64,000 nt of DNA from an uncultured Clostridia bacterium (lineage in GTDB: Bacteria; Bacillota; Clostridia; Oscillospirales; CAG-272): the NCBI GenBank assembly GCA_944381085.1, contig CALWJX010000001.1:19428-83427 (forward strand), given 5' to 3'. Positions within the stretch are counted from its first letter, which is position 1; the number at the start of each line of letters is the position of its first letter. The position numbers and the translations under genes are program-made. Of this stretch, positions 33,146 to 43,249 are shown piece by piece. The notes beneath the pieces were generated by a model. That model searched no databases and was not told the origin of the DNA. It worked only from the letters and a program-made list of their open reading frames with translations.

Positions 33146-33409
33146 ATGAAATCTCGCGAAGTGGTTATTACAAATGCAAGCGGTCTTCATGCAAGACCTG
33201 CCACCTTTTTTATTCAAAAAGCGAACTGTTACAGATCAACTATTTTGGTTGAAAAGGATGACAGAAAGGTAAATGCCAAGAGTCTGCTTGGCGTTCTTTC
33301 TCTCGGAATAGCAAAGGGTATGACAATTAATATCATTGCCGACGGTCAGGATGAGGATGCTGCGCTGGACGGTCTTGTTTCTCTTATAAATTCCGGATTT
33401 AATGAATAA
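33146..33409 (+). CDS. ptsH: HPr phosphocarrier protein
   Basis: An 87-residue PTS phosphocarrier. His15 in the motif NASGLHARPA is the PEP-dependent phosphorylation site, and Ser46 in AKSLLGVLSLGIAKG is the regulatory HPr-kinase site of Firmicutes. Having both residues points to HPr rather than Crh. It is not beside ptsI. Ribosome-binding site AAGAGGAG with a spacing of about 11 to the ATG. Confidence 0.95.
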   Translation: MKSREVVITNASGLHARPATFFIQKANCYRSTILVEKDDRKVNAKSLLGVLSLGIAKGMTINIIADGQDEDAALDGLVSLINSGFNE

Positions 33410-33523
33410 TTGAGTTAAAAAATAATACATGTATGTGATCGGCGCAGAAAGAGACTGCCTTGTGCGGGGCTGTTGTTCTGCGCCGTTTGTTGTCAGGTTT
33501 TATATAACCAAAGGGGGAATGTT

Positions 33524-35380
33524 ATGCCGCAAACCGGCGAAGATATCAAACGACTTCTTGAAAAAGCGAATACCCTTCCGCAAAGACCCGGCGTTTACAT
33601 TATGAAAAACGCAGGTGGTAATGTCATTTATGTGGGTAAGTCAAGAAAGCTCAAGAACAGAGTCACCTCATATTTCAGAAACGGGGATAAGACTCCGAAA
33701 ACCGCAAGGATGGTGTCGTCCGTAAAAGAATTCGACTATTATGTCTGCGACACGGAAATTGAGGCATTAACCCTTGAAAATACACTGATAAAGCAATACA
33801 GTCCGAAATACAATATTAAACTGAAAGACGCAAAATCGTATCCTTATATAAAAATTACCGATGAAGAATATCCGAGACTTGTAATGACGAGAAAAAGAGA
33901 AGACGACAAATGCAGATATTACGGTCCTTATTCGGGGGTGGCGACTGTTTTTTCGGTGATAAACACATTGTCAGCCGTGCTGGGACTGCCGAACTGCAAG
34001 AAAAAGTTTCCCGCAGATATAGGAAAAGAGCGTCCGTGCATGTATTATCAGATGAAAAAATGCTGCGGAGTATGCACCGGAAATGTCAGCGCCGCGGAGT
34101 ACGCCGAAAAAATAAAATACGCGTCGGATATTCTGAGAGGGAATACCGCGGTTGTCAGACGCGAGCTTACCGATAAAATGTACAGGCTGGCACAAGAGGA
34201 AAGATTTGAGGCTGCCGCTAAATGCAGGGATACCATTAACGCGCTTGAGAAACTTAGTCAGAAGCAGAAAGTAGTTGCCGCCCCCGGAGTGGAGCACGAT
34301 GTGATAGGAATGTATGCGGACGACATTTGCACATCGATTTCTGTTTTTTATATCAGAGACGGCGCGGTGAGCGACAGAAGCGAGTATGTTTTCGGCTCGG
34401 ACAGAATTGTGGATGAAAGCAATATAAGTTCGTTTATCTGCGAGCATTACAGGATACGTGAGTATATACCGAAAGAGATTTTGATTTCATTTCAGTTGGA
34501 ACAGGATGAAAAAGATCTTATGTGCGAATATCTTACTTCGCTTGCGGGGCGTAAGGTGACGCTCAGGACGCCGGAGAGGGGGGATTTAAAAACTCTCTGC
34601 GAGATGGTTAAGGAAAATGCCGCGGAGAAGGCAAAGCTGTACAGAATCGAAAACGAAAAGGATGACAGGGTGCTTTTGCGGCTTGCTCAGCTTCTCGGGC
34701 TTGAGGTGTATCCCGAAAAGATAGAAGCATATGATATATCAAATCTCGGTAAAGAGCATATAACCGGAGGAATGATAGCCACGGAACGGACAAGATTTTT
34801 AAAGTCCGCGTACAGAAGCTTTAAAATCAGAAGTCTTTCCGATAAGACGGACGATTATACCGCTATGAGGGAAATGCTGAGTCGGAGACTGGATCATCTT
34901 TCGGACGACGACGGAGCTTTTTCGCAGGCTCCGGATCTTATTTTGCTGGACGGCGGAAAGGGGCATGTTTCGGTTATCAGAGAGCTGTTGCGGGAGAAAA
35001 ATATCGATATTCCGGTGTACGGAATGGTAAAAGACGATTTTCATAAGACAAGGGCTCTTTGCAGCGACTGCGAGGAAATAAGCATAGCCAAGGAAAATTC
35101 CGTGTTTGTGTTTATTTATAAGATACAGGAAGAGGTGCACAGGTTTACGGTTTCGCGTATGACCGACGCCAAGAGAAAAACTCTGACAACGTCCTCTCTT
35201 ACAAAGATAAGCGGAATAGGAGAGGCGAAAGCAAAAATACTGCTGAAAAACTTCGGCGGTATATCCGGCGTTAAGAACGCGAGTGTGGAGCAGCTTGCAT
35301 CGGTGAAAGGCATCAGCGAAAGAGACGCCCGGAATATACGGCAATATTACGGCGGCGAAAATACGGACGAAAGGAATTAA
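33524..35380 (+). CDS. uvrC: UvrABC system protein C
   Basis: A 618-residue excinuclease subunit that cuts on both sides of DNA lesions. The GIY-YIG nuclease is at residues 13-95 (RPGVYIMKNAGGNVIYVGKSR), a UVR motif near 210 (RLAQEERFEAAAKCRDTI), the RNase H-like C-terminal nuclease (about 380-540; IEAYDISNLGKEHITGGMI, LILLDGGKGH), and a helix-hairpin-helix pair at the end (LTKISGIGEAKAKILLKNFGG). The ATG at 33524 with AAGGGGGAA upstream fits the family N-terminus; the ORF extension to 33473 does not. rsmD follows 5 bp later. Confidence 0.95.
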   Translation: MPQTGEDIKRLLEKANTLPQRPGVYIMKNAGGNVIYVGKSRKLKNRVTSYFRNGDKTPKTARMVSSVKEFDYYVCDTEIEALTLENTLIKQYSPKYNIKLKDAKSYPYIKITDEEYPRLVMTRKREDDKCRYYGPYSGVATVFSVINTLSAVLGLPNCKKKFPADIGKERPCMYYQMKKCCGVCTGNVSAAEYAEKIKYASDILRGNTAVVRRELTDKMYRLAQEERFEAAAKCRDTINALEKLSQKQKVVAAPGVEHDVIGMYADDICTSISVFYIRDGAVSDRSEYVFGSDRIVDESNISSFICEHYRIREYIPKEILISFQLEQDEKDLMCEYLTSLAGRKVTLRTPERGDLKTLCEMVKENAAEKAKLYRIENEKDDRVLLRLAQLLGLEVYPEKIEAYDISNLGKEHITGGMIATERTRFLKSAYRSFKIRSLSDKTDDYTAMREMLSRRLDHLSDDDGAFSQAPDLILLDGGKGHVSVIRELLREKNIDIPVYGMVKDDFHKTRALCSDCEEISIAKENSVFVFIYKIQEEVHRFTVSRMTDAKRKTLTTSSLTKISGIGEAKAKILLKNFGGISGVKNASVEQLASVKGISERDARNIRQYYGGENTDERN

Positions 35381-35385
35381 ACAAT

Positions 35386-35952
35386 ATGATGCGGGTTATA
35401 ACCGGACGTGCCAAGGGTATAAAGCTTTATGCTCCTGACGGTCTTCAGACAAGACCTACGTCGGAGAGAGCCAAGGAGGGTTTGTTCTCCATGATTCAGT
35501 TTGACATCGAGGGAAGAAAGGTACTTGATTTGTACGCGGGTACGGGACAGCTCGGCATTGAGGCTTTGTCGCGCGGAGCAGCCCGTGCCGTGTTTGTGGA
35601 CAAATCGAAAGACGCTTCCGGAGTTATAAAAAAGAATCTTGTCAAAACCGGGCTTGAACAAAGCGGTAAAGTAATTTGCGGCGACGTTGACGCTTTTCTG
35701 AAAGCCGATTCGGAGAAATATGATATTGTGTTTATCGACCCGCCGTACGACTTACGAGCCGTACCGGCAACGCTTGAGTCGCTGCTTGAAAATAAACTGC
35801 TGAAGCCGACTTCGGTCGTTGTTTGCGAGAGCAGAGAAAAAGATGTGCTTGATGGGTATGACGGGCTTGATAAATATTTTGAGGTCATAAAAAAAGCGGT
35901 TTACGGAATAGCGAATATTACAATTTTTAAGATGAGAACGGAGGACAGGTGA
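35386..35952 (+). CDS. rsmD: 16S rRNA (guanine-966-N2)-methyltransferase
   Basis: A 188-residue class I SAM methyltransferase. The N-terminal MRVITGRAKGIKL and TRPTSERAKEGLFSMI are diagnostic for RsmD; motif I is VLDLYAGTGQLGIEAL and the catalytic motif is FIDPPYD. The stop codon overlaps the coaD start (TGATG), the conserved rsmD-coaD arrangement. Confidence 0.95.
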   Translation: MMRVITGRAKGIKLYAPDGLQTRPTSERAKEGLFSMIQFDIEGRKVLDLYAGTGQLGIEALSRGAARAVFVDKSKDASGVIKKNLVKTGLEQSGKVICGDVDAFLKADSEKYDIVFIDPPYDLRAVPATLESLLENKLLKPTSVVVCESREKDVLDGYDGLDKYFEVIKKAVYGIANITIFKMRTEDR

Positions 35953-36470
35953 TGAATGCTTTGATACCGGGAAGCTTTGACCCGATAACCTTGGGGCACC
36001 TGAATATAATAGAACGCGCTTCCCCAATGTTTGAAAAAATATACGTCGCCGTGATGAACAACGATTCCGGTGATTATGATAAAAGTCTTGTCTCAAAGAA
36101 AAATATGTTTGACGGGGAACAACGACTCGATATGGTAAAGCTTACGATTGAGGGAATCGATAACGCTTTTGCGGTGTATTATCCCGGAAGACTTATTGAT
36201 TTTTGCGACGAATATGATATATGCGCGGTAATAAGGGGAGTAAGAACGGCGCGTGATTTTGAGTATGAAATGATACATGCCGCATGGAACCGTAAGCATA
36301 ACAAAAAAGCTCAGGCGCTTTTTATGCCGGCGGATGAAAAGTTCGATTATATAAGCTCTACTGCGGTGCGTAAAATAATTGCGGAGAAGAAGGATTATTT
36401 CAGATTGCGCGGGATACTTGCGGAAAAGACAATTGATTATATATCAAATTACTTCGGGGTGTTGAAATAA
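35952..36470 (+). CDS. coaD: Phosphopantetheine adenylyltransferase
   Basis: A 172-residue nucleotidyltransferase catalysing the fourth step of coenzyme A synthesis. The N-terminal ALIPGSFDPITLGHLNII contains the GSFDPxTxGH motif, and the C-terminal ISSTAVRKII the second nucleotide-binding motif. A GTG at 35949 is in frame, but the ATG at 35952 overlapping the rsmD stop is preferred. Confidence 0.95.
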   Translation: MNALIPGSFDPITLGHLNIIERASPMFEKIYVAVMNNDSGDYDKSLVSKKNMFDGEQRLDMVKLTIEGIDNAFAVYYPGRLIDFCDEYDICAVIRGVRTARDFEYEMIHAAWNRKHNKKAQALFMPADEKFDYISSTAVRKIIAEKKDYFRLRGILAEKTIDYISNYFGVLK

Positions 36471-36764
36471 ACTTAGGAAACTATGTTCGTTTGCGGCGAA
36501 GACCGCCTGTGTGTGACCTATTGGCGATTTTTGCCTGTAAATCAGATAAAAATAATGTCAGATTTTAAAATAATCCGTAATTTTAAGAAAAGTTAATACT
36601 CGGTTTACGTTTTTAAGATATTATAATATCGGAGATTGCCGTTTTCGGAATTTTTCGGACAGATGTATCCGTGCCGAATCGGAGATTTACGTTTTCATAA
36701 GTCAGAATGGCAGACAATTTTTTTAAAGAACCTTGTGGGACAAAAAGAAAAAGGAGTGAATTTT

Positions 36765-37367
36765 ATGACGTTAAAAAAGAGTGTGCTTGCGAATATGATA
36801 GTATCGTTGATATTCGGAGTGTTGCTGGGCCTGGTTTTGCTTATTATAGCGGAAAATGTTTTGGTTACGGATCTGATCAAATGGGCATTGATAATAACCG
36901 GTATTATTATAATTATTACAAACATTCCCTCGCTTGTCGCCGGAATTGTGAATATAAACACAAAGGTTGGCGTGCTTGACGTTGTTTTTTCCGCTTTCGG
37001 AATACTATTCGGCGTGCTTATGATAATAATGCAGAACAGCGTCATTACCATCCTTGTCGCGGTTTACCTTGTAATATTTCCCATCGTCAGAATACTTATC
37101 GCTCCGGATAAGGCAAATCAGCTTAAAAGTCAGTGGCTGAAAATTCTCATAGGCATACTTTTATGGGTATTTCTTCCCGGCATTATGGGCGCGGCAAACA
37201 GTATTGTTCTTTTGCTTATAAAAATCGCGGGATGGGCGGTTATGGGTATTTCGATAATCTCGTTTATAATTTCTCTTATTACTTTTATTGTCGCACTGAA
37301 AAAGATCGAAAAACTGAAAAGCCAAACGGAGCCGGATTTTGTGGAAACAACGGCTGAAGAAAAATAA
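36765..37367 (+). CDS. DUF308-like multi-pass membrane protein
   Basis: A 200-residue hydrophobic protein with six predicted membrane segments in pairs and a charged C-terminal tail (ETTAEEK). The repeated pattern of short helices (IFGVLLGLVLLI; AFGILFGVLMIIM) resembles HdeD/DUF308 proteins, whose function in clostridia is unknown. AAAAGGAG precedes the ATG at 36765; the in-frame extension to 36636 lacks a site. A palindrome GATATTATAATATC (36617-36630) lies in the promoter region. A strong terminator follows. Confidence 0.65.
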   Translation: MTLKKSVLANMIVSLIFGVLLGLVLLIIAENVLVTDLIKWALIITGIIIIITNIPSLVAGIVNINTKVGVLDVVFSAFGILFGVLMIIMQNSVITILVAVYLVIFPIVRILIAPDKANQLKSQWLKILIGILLWVFLPGIMGAANSIVLLLIKIAGWAVMGISIISFIISLITFIVALKKIEKLKSQTEPDFVETTAEEK

Positions 37368-37375
37368 TTTGAAAG

Positions 37376-37415
37376 AAAAACGGCGGTGTTAAATACAAAC
37401 AGTACCGCCGTTTTT
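37376..37415 (+). terminator. Intrinsic terminator after the DUF308-like gene
   Basis: AAAAACGGCGGT (37376-37387) pairs with ACCGCCGTTTTT (37404-37415). Symmetric A and T tracts would stop transcription from either side. Confidence 0.85.
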
Positions 37416-37585
37416 CCGTTGTATAACTAAAACCTGAGGCAAGCGGACTTTACAGAAATTATTTAAAATTATTATATGAGTTTTGTTATAAAATTTAAAT
37501 GCCCGGCATATAAATCTATATTCGGATCATAGAATTAAAGGGTCGGAAATCCGAAAAAATTTTTCAATAAATTGTATGATTCCTA

Positions 37586-37614
37586 TTGCATTTTTATAAT
37601 GTGTATGATATAAT
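37586..37614 (+). promoter_or_regulatory. Promoter of the GH106-like gene
   Basis: TTGCAT (37586-37591) and TATAAT (37609-37614), spacer 17 bp, with an extended -10 (TGA). The ATG is about 28 nt from the expected start site. Confidence 0.6.
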
Positions 37615-37649
37615 TTGTACAACCTTAAAAACCGAAAGGATATATTTTT

Positions 37650-40600
37650 ATGGATATCAGGCAGATTACAGATGAATTCAAAAATCCGTCAGGATTATAC
37701 AGAGGCAAGCCTTTCTGGTCATGGAACGGCGAACTCAGGAAAGACGAGCTCATCCGACAGGTTGATGTAATGAAAGAAATGGGATTGGGTGGATTTTTTA
37801 TGCACTCAAGAGCCGGACTTATTACCGAGTATCTCGGAGAAGAGTGGTTCGAGCTTACAAACGCGGTGGCTGACTATGCGGAAAAGGTGGGCATGGAGGC
37901 ATGGCTTTACGACGAAGACAGGTGGCCTTCGGGAAGCGCGGGAGGCAAAGTTACCGTTGACCCTCAATACAGAATGAAGTCGCTGTATATATACGAAATG
38001 CTCCCGCAGGCATTTGAGTGGAAAGACGACACATACGCGGTGTTTGTGGCTAAGCTTGACGGACTTTCGATGTGGAGCTATAGGAGAGTGGAAAAGGGGG
38101 AGGATATCGACTCGCTTATTGCCGAGGAGGAGAAAAAGGTATCCGACCGTCCCGGAGTCTGGAAAGTGCTTCGTTTCGCTATAGTCCCGGATCCGTGCAA
38201 TTCAAATTATAACGGCACTACATATATTGACACCATGAGCGTCAAGGCAGTGCGCAGATTTATTGAGCTTACGCATGAACAATACAAGAAAAAATGCAAA
38301 GACAGACTTGGCAAATCAATAAAGGGGATATTTACCGACGAGCCTCACAGAGGTCACGCTATGGATTTCCGCAGTGAAGAAAACGGAGTAATAAGCTCCG
38401 CCATGTGCTGGACCGATGATATTTTTGAGGAATTTGAAAAGAGATACGGATATGACGCGCTCGCCTGTATCCCCGAACTGTTCTACTGGCCGGAAGGATG
38501 TAAGGTGGCAAAGGTCAAACTTCATTATTTTGATTTGGCTAACAATCTGTTTGTCGAAAGATTCGCAAAGCAGATAAACGACTGGTGCAAAGAAAACAAT
38601 ATTATATTTACCGGTCACGTGCTTCACGAGGATTCGCTTTCAAACCAGACGGTTCCGAACGGCTCTCTTATGCGTTTTTACGAGGAAATGGGTTATCCGG
38701 GCATAGATATTCTTACCGAGGGCAACCGTTGCTATTGGGCGGCAAAGCAGTTGCAGTCGGCGGCGCGTCAGCTTGGCAAGACGTGGATGCTGTCCGAACT
38801 TTACGGCTGTACGGGATGGCAGTTTAACTTCAAATCCCATAAAGCAGTGGGAGACTGGCAGGCATTGTTCGGAATCAACCTGCGTTGTCAGCATCTGTCC
38901 TGGTATACCATGGAGGGCGAGTCAAAGCGCGACTATCCGGCGTCAATACTTCACCAGTCGCCGTGGTATCCCTACTATGATAAGGTAGAGTCGTATTTCG
39001 GTCGTTTCGGGCTGGTTATGAGCGAGGGCAGCGCCGCGTGTGACGTGCTTGTGATAAATCCCATAGAGTCTGTATGGTGCCAGACTTATCTCGGATGGGC
39101 AAGATGGATATCAAATGCGTCTCCCGATATAGAGCCGTATGAAAAAAGATATGTCGAGCTGTTCCATATGCTCATTGACAATCATATTGACTTTGACTAC
39201 GGTGAGGAGGATATGCTGGGCAGATTGTTCGCGATAGAAAAGGATTCAAACGGAAAAGCCGTTCTTGCGGTGGGCAAGTCCCGTTATCATGTGGTGGTCG
39301 TCAGCAATATGCTTACCATTCGTCCCTCAACCGTTTCTATCCTGAAGGAATTTATAAAGCAGGGGGGAAAAGTCATACTTGCGGGAGATTATCCCATGTA
39401 CTGCAACGCGGAAATTATTGACGGTCCTTTCCCGCTTGAAAAGGGTTCCGTAACCGTTCCTTTTGAGGAAAACGCGATTGTAAACGCGATAAGAGAATTT
39501 TCGGAAGAGTATATAAGTATTACCGACAAAGAGGGCAATGCTCTCAAAGACGTGCTTGTACAGGCAAGGCATGACTTCGGAGGCGATGGGGATGCGTTTG
39601 TCATTCTCAACGCGGATCGCAACAATCCGAAGGATTATGTTAAGATAACCGTTAAAACCGATAAACTCTGTGTTGAAAAATGGGATCTGGAAACTGGAGA
39701 ACGCTATAACGCAAGCTCCGACGCTTCTTCAAAGGGCGGTTTTGTTGAAATAACGACACGTCTTGAGCCTGCCGGAACCGAGTGCTTTGTTATTACCGAT
39801 TCTCAGAACAGCGATTTGCCGGTCCGTAAGGAATATGAGACTGTATCATCCGCGATTATTGACGGCAGCTTTGATTATGTGCTTGATGAAAATAATGTCT
39901 GCGTTGTGGACTGGGTTAAATGGAGATGGGCAGACGGAGAGTGGAGCGATAAGCTTGAGGTTCTGAAAGCCGACCAGGCCATTCGCGACAGTATCGGACT
40001 TGAACACCGCGGGGGCGGAATGCTTCAGCCGTGGTATTCTAAGCTGAACGACAAAAAGATATACGGTGAGCTTGAGCTTGAGTATGAGTTTGATATAAAA
40101 GATTTGCCCAAGGGTAAAGTCGTGCTTGCCGGAGAGCGTCCCGAATTCAATGAGTACAGCATAAACGGCGTAAGGCTTTACAACAGGGATATACATGATT
40201 TCTGGATTGACGACTGCTTCAAAAAGATGGAGATACCGGACGGGGTATTGAAGACAGGCAAAAATATTATCTCGGTAAAGACCTCGTTTATGCGCACCAC
40301 CAATGTCGAAGCGGTATATATTATCGGGGAATTCGGAGTTATCGCCGGTACCAAGATAGCTTCCATTACAACGGTTCCAGATAAGATAGGCTGTGAAAAC
40401 TATGAGAATTACAATCTGCCGTTCTATACCGGTTGTGTCACATACAAGCTTACACCCGAAATGTACGCGGATAAATTGCAGATTAACGACGGAGAAAGGG
40501 TATTTTTGAGTCCCGAATCGTTTACCGGAGGATGTGTAAAGGTAAGCGCCGACAATATGGAAGATGTTATTTTGGCATGGAATCCCTATGAGGCGGATGT

Positions 40601-40805
40601 TACCGAGGCGGTTAAAGCCAAAAAGACGATAGATGTTACGGTAGTAGGCACAAGAAGAAATGTATTCGGTCCGCTTCATCAGATTCCCAAGCTCGACACC
40701 GCATACGGTCCCGGAAACTTTGTGACCGGAGGAAAGGGCTGGACAGACGAATACAGCCTTATTGACAGCGGGCTTACGGGCATAGTTCTCAAAACCTGCA
40801 AATAA
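37650..40805 (+). CDS. Large glycoside hydrolase, GH106/alpha-L-rhamnosidase-like
   Basis: A 1051-residue protein with no signal peptide, so probably cytoplasmic. The first 110 residues (RGKPFWSWNGELRKDELIRQ, MGLGGFFMHSRAGL, EAWLYDEDRWPSGSAGG) match the N-terminal TIM-barrel of the GH106-related family. Acidic residues suitable for catalysis lie in IFTDEPHRG and in HEDSLSNQTVP. A beta-sandwich C-terminal region with a jelly-roll-like module follows from about 700. Substrate probably a plant or host glycan oligosaccharide; the exact sugar is not determined. It has its own promoter and a terminator at 40888. Confidence 0.78.
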   Translation: MDIRQITDEFKNPSGLYRGKPFWSWNGELRKDELIRQVDVMKEMGLGGFFMHSRAGLITEYLGEEWFELTNAVADYAEKVGMEAWLYDEDRWPSGSAGGKVTVDPQYRMKSLYIYEMLPQAFEWKDDTYAVFVAKLDGLSMWSYRRVEKGEDIDSLIAEEEKKVSDRPGVWKVLRFAIVPDPCNSNYNGTTYIDTMSVKAVRRFIELTHEQYKKKCKDRLGKSIKGIFTDEPHRGHAMDFRSEENGVISSAMCWTDDIFEEFEKRYGYDALACIPELFYWPEGCKVAKVKLHYFDLANNLFVERFAKQINDWCKENNIIFTGHVLHEDSLSNQTVPNGSLMRFYEEMGYPGIDILTEGNRCYWAAKQLQSAARQLGKTWMLSELYGCTGWQFNFKSHKAVGDWQALFGINLRCQHLSWYTMEGESKRDYPASILHQSPWYPYYDKVESYFGRFGLVMSEGSAACDVLVINPIESVWCQTYLGWARWISNASPDIEPYEKRYVELFHMLIDNHIDFDYGEEDMLGRLFAIEKDSNGKAVLAVGKSRYHVVVVSNMLTIRPSTVSILKEFIKQGGKVILAGDYPMYCNAEIIDGPFPLEKGSVTVPFEENAIVNAIREFSEEYISITDKEGNALKDVLVQARHDFGGDGDAFVILNADRNNPKDYVKITVKTDKLCVEKWDLETGERYNASSDASSKGGFVEITTRLEPAGTECFVITDSQNSDLPVRKEYETVSSAIIDGSFDYVLDENNVCVVDWVKWRWADGEWSDKLEVLKADQAIRDSIGLEHRGGGMLQPWYSKLNDKKIYGELELEYEFDIKDLPKGKVVLAGERPEFNEYSINGVRLYNRDIHDFWIDDCFKKMEIPDGVLKTGKNIISVKTSFMRTTNVEAVYIIGEFGVIAGTKIASITTVPDKIGCENYENYNLPFYTGCVTYKLTPEMYADKLQINDGERVFLSPESFTGGCVKVSADNMEDVILAWNPYEADVTEAVKAKKTIDVTVVGTRRNVFGPLHQIPKLDTAYGPGNFVTGGKGWTDEYSLIDSGLTGIVLKTCK

Positions 40806-40887
40806 TTAAAAGGGTGATTTTCAATAAATTATTCCGAACCGAAAATCCCTTGCATTGTTTTTAACTTTGCAGGGGATTGCGGTGTTG

Positions 40888-40918
40888 AAAAGCCGGTTTG
40901 AATACAGCGGGCTTTTTT
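40888..40918 (+). terminator. Intrinsic terminator after the GH106-like gene
   Basis: AAAAGCC (40888-40894) pairs with GGCTTTT (40909-40915) and continues as T6. A second hairpin, AATCCCTTGCA with TGCAGGGGATT, lies just upstream at 40844-40878. Confidence 0.75.
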
Positions 40919-40952
40919 AGATATTAAATTTATAATTATATGGAGAAACATG

Positions 40953-41993
40953 ATGACGGAAGCTGATAAAAAGTACAGAAATCTGAACAACAGAATAGGA
41001 GCGGCTTTGCTGATTTTTCTGGCGTTTTTTACGGGCGGTCAGATTATACAGTCAGAGTTTGACCTGCTTATAGAATATTTCGCGTCAGGAAAAGTGTCAT
41101 ATATTGCTTCAAGTCTGCTTTGGGACGTGATTTATCTCTGTTCATTTATGTTGCCTGTGCTTTTCTTTTATAAGATATCAAAAAATCATCATACCGAAAA
41201 GATGATCATCGGCAACAGGGTTTCACCGCTTTTGCCGCTTATTGTTCTGTCGGCTTTGGCTTTGAATTTAGTTGCTTCGGTAATCAACGCGTGGCTTGTT
41301 TCTCCGTTTGATCTGTCATCTCTATACGAAAACGTCACTTATCCGGACGGATATCATCTGTACGATTTTATTCTCGAAGTTATTGGAACCGCGATAGTCC
41401 CCGCGTTCTGTGAAGAATTTCTTTTCCGGGGACTTATTCTTGCCTGTCTTTTGCCTTACGGCAAAAAAACCGCGGTAATAGGCAGCGCGGTTCTTTTCGG
41501 ACTTATGCATCAGAATCCCGCTCAGCTTTTTTATACCATTGTTCTGGGTATGGTGCTGGCGTTGATTGTAATTGAGTCTGAGTCTATTTGGGGAGCGGTA
41601 ATACTTCACTTCGTAAATAATCTTTTCAGCGTGATAATGAATGCCTGCTATTATGTGATGCCGGCCGATCAGGCGGATTTTATAACCAATCTTGCGGTAT
41701 TGGCGGTATTGGCGGTGGGATTTGTATGCGGTGCGGTATTGATTGTGTTGCGTTTGAAGAAAAACAGAAAAACAAAGCTGACGGAAGACATGATGTCGCG
41801 CAGAAATATAAACGACGGTGTTTTCGGATACTATGAAATAGCCGAGGCCGAAACCGGAAATGATTTCGGTGTATCGAAAAAATATTATGTAAAAGGTTTT
41901 TTTGCTCCGTGCATTGTTGTATTTACTGTACTGTCTGTACTCTCAATGGTGTTGTTGATTATTTTGGCGGCGTTGAACGGAATAGTTATGTAG
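40953..41993 (+). CDS. CPBP-family intramembrane metalloprotease
   Basis: A 346-residue membrane protein of the CAAX-protease/bacteriocin-processing (CPBP/Abi) family. The motif sequence is present: CEEFLFRGLILA (two Glu and Arg), FGLMHQNPAQL (His), and LHFVNNLFSV (HxxN). Around eight membrane segments. In bacteria such proteins process peptides or protect against bacteriocins; substrate unknown. Two ATG codons are adjacent (40950, 40953); the second has the better spacing from GGAGA. Confidence 0.85.
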   Translation: MTEADKKYRNLNNRIGAALLIFLAFFTGGQIIQSEFDLLIEYFASGKVSYIASSLLWDVIYLCSFMLPVLFFYKISKNHHTEKMIIGNRVSPLLPLIVLSALALNLVASVINAWLVSPFDLSSLYENVTYPDGYHLYDFILEVIGTAIVPAFCEEFLFRGLILACLLPYGKKTAVIGSAVLFGLMHQNPAQLFYTIVLGMVLALIVIESESIWGAVILHFVNNLFSVIMNACYYVMPADQADFITNLAVLAVLAVGFVCGAVLIVLRLKKNRKTKLTEDMMSRRNINDGVFGYYEIAEAETGNDFGVSKKYYVKGFFAPCIVVFTVLSVLSMVLLIILAALNGIVM

Positions 41994-42030
41994 CCTTCTT
42001 TTGTCAATACGCCGGAAACCGGATTGAAAA

Positions 42031-42528
42031 ATGAACGTATTTAATGAAAAAAATCCCGAAAGCCTGAAAATACATGATAAATTCATGAAAGCAGCCATTT
42101 CGCAGGCTGAATTGTCGCTGAAATCCTCGGACGTTCCGGTCGGAGCGGTTATTGTTAAGGAAGGGAAAATCATAGGACGTGGTTTTAATACACGCGAGCT
42201 TAGCGGCGACGGCACCGCCCACGCGGAAATAAACGCGATAAGGGAAGCCTGCAAAAGTATCGGTGTGTGGCGATTGTACGGCTGTACGATTTATGTCACG
42301 CTTGAACCGTGTCCGATGTGCATGGGCGCTATTGTCAATTCCCGTATTTCAAAAGTTGTGTTTGGGGCAAAGGACCCAAAAGCGGGGGCTTGCGGAAGCG
42401 TCATTGATTTTAACTCATATCCTTTGAATCATAAGCCGGAAATAATCGGAGGCGTTGAAGCGGAAAAATGCTCGCGTCTGCTTTCGGATTTTTTTGAAAA
42501 AAGAAGAAAAACGCGCAAAGCCAAATAA
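42031..42528 (+). CDS. tadA: tRNA-specific adenosine deaminase
   Basis: A 165-residue zinc deaminase that converts A34 to inosine in tRNA-Arg(ACG). Zinc and proton-shuttle motif HAE (residues 64-66) and PCPMC (93-97) are present. The N-terminal MKAAISQAELSLKSSDVPVGAVI is typical. It has about ten extra residues at the N-terminus relative to short homologues. Confidence 0.94.
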   Translation: MNVFNEKNPESLKIHDKFMKAAISQAELSLKSSDVPVGAVIVKEGKIIGRGFNTRELSGDGTAHAEINAIREACKSIGVWRLYGCTIYVTLEPCPMCMGAIVNSRISKVVFGAKDPKAGACGSVIDFNSYPLNHKPEIIGGVEAEKCSRLLSDFFEKRRKTRKAK

Positions 42529-42563
42529 GCGGTTTTATCTTAATGAACAAGGAGACTTACACA

Positions 42564-43100
42564 ATGAGCGACTATAATGAATATGAGTACACGGTTGCTC
42601 AGAAACCTGAGGGAAAATGGAAGCGCAGACGTTTTTTAATGATCTTGGGCTATGTTGTTTTCGGGCTTTTGTTTTTCTTCGGATTTTTCGCGTTAAAGCT
42701 GTATCCCCTTATGGCGCTTGTCATACTTGCCGAATGGATACTTGTATTTTTTACATGGAGATACGTGTCGGTAGAATATAAATTCTATACAGCTTCCGGC
42801 AAAATATCCTTTATTTGTATTTACGGCGGAAGAACGAAAAAGACGGTTTTGGAGATGTCTGTAAAGGATTTTGAAAGTATAACTCCGGTTTCGGATGCTT
42901 CCGTACTTATATCGGACAAGGGAAAATATGCAAGGGTGAATATTTTTGTTTCGTCTGAAAGCTCTCCCGATATATACTGCGGTGTATACAAAAATTCCGA
43001 CGGAGTGGATTGCGCGGTCTGTTTTGAGGCGACTCAGAAGCTTCTGAAAATCATGAAATACTACAATCCCGCTACGGTAATAGGACAGACGAGATTTTAA
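42564..43100 (+). CDS. Small membrane protein, DUF6106-like
   Basis: A 178-residue protein with two adjacent membrane segments (about residues 24-44 and 46-66) followed by a soluble domain (VEYKFYTASGKISFICIYGGR, LEMSVKDFESITPVSD, VNIFVSSESSPDIYCGVY). It resembles clostridial proteins labelled DUF6106; function unknown. The soluble part looks like a PH-like beta fold. Start at 42564 is chosen because AAGGAG (42549-42554) fits it; the ATG at 42543 has no site. Confidence 0.6.
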   Translation: MSDYNEYEYTVAQKPEGKWKRRRFLMILGYVVFGLLFFFGFFALKLYPLMALVILAEWILVFFTWRYVSVEYKFYTASGKISFICIYGGRTKKTVLEMSVKDFESITPVSDASVLISDKGKYARVNIFVSSESSPDIYCGVYKNSDGVDCAVCFEATQKLLKIMKYYNPATVIGQTRF

Positions 43101-43249
43101 TTCGGCGTAAGTTTATTAGAATTTTTGTCTGATGATATTAGTATCGGAGGACAGGAGGGAACAGTGTGACTTTGAAAAAAGCGTCGGACAATTACCTGAA
43201 GATTATCTGATGGTTTACATAAAAAAATATGTTTAAAGATCAGATACAA

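Noticed and set aside
39846..40679. 277-codon frame opposite the GH106-like gene
   Set aside because: Low-complexity shadow of a conserved coding region.
42543..42563. Upstream ATG as start of the DUF6106-like gene
   Set aside because: The ribosome-binding site AAGGAG lies after this ATG, so the later ATG at 42564 is used.
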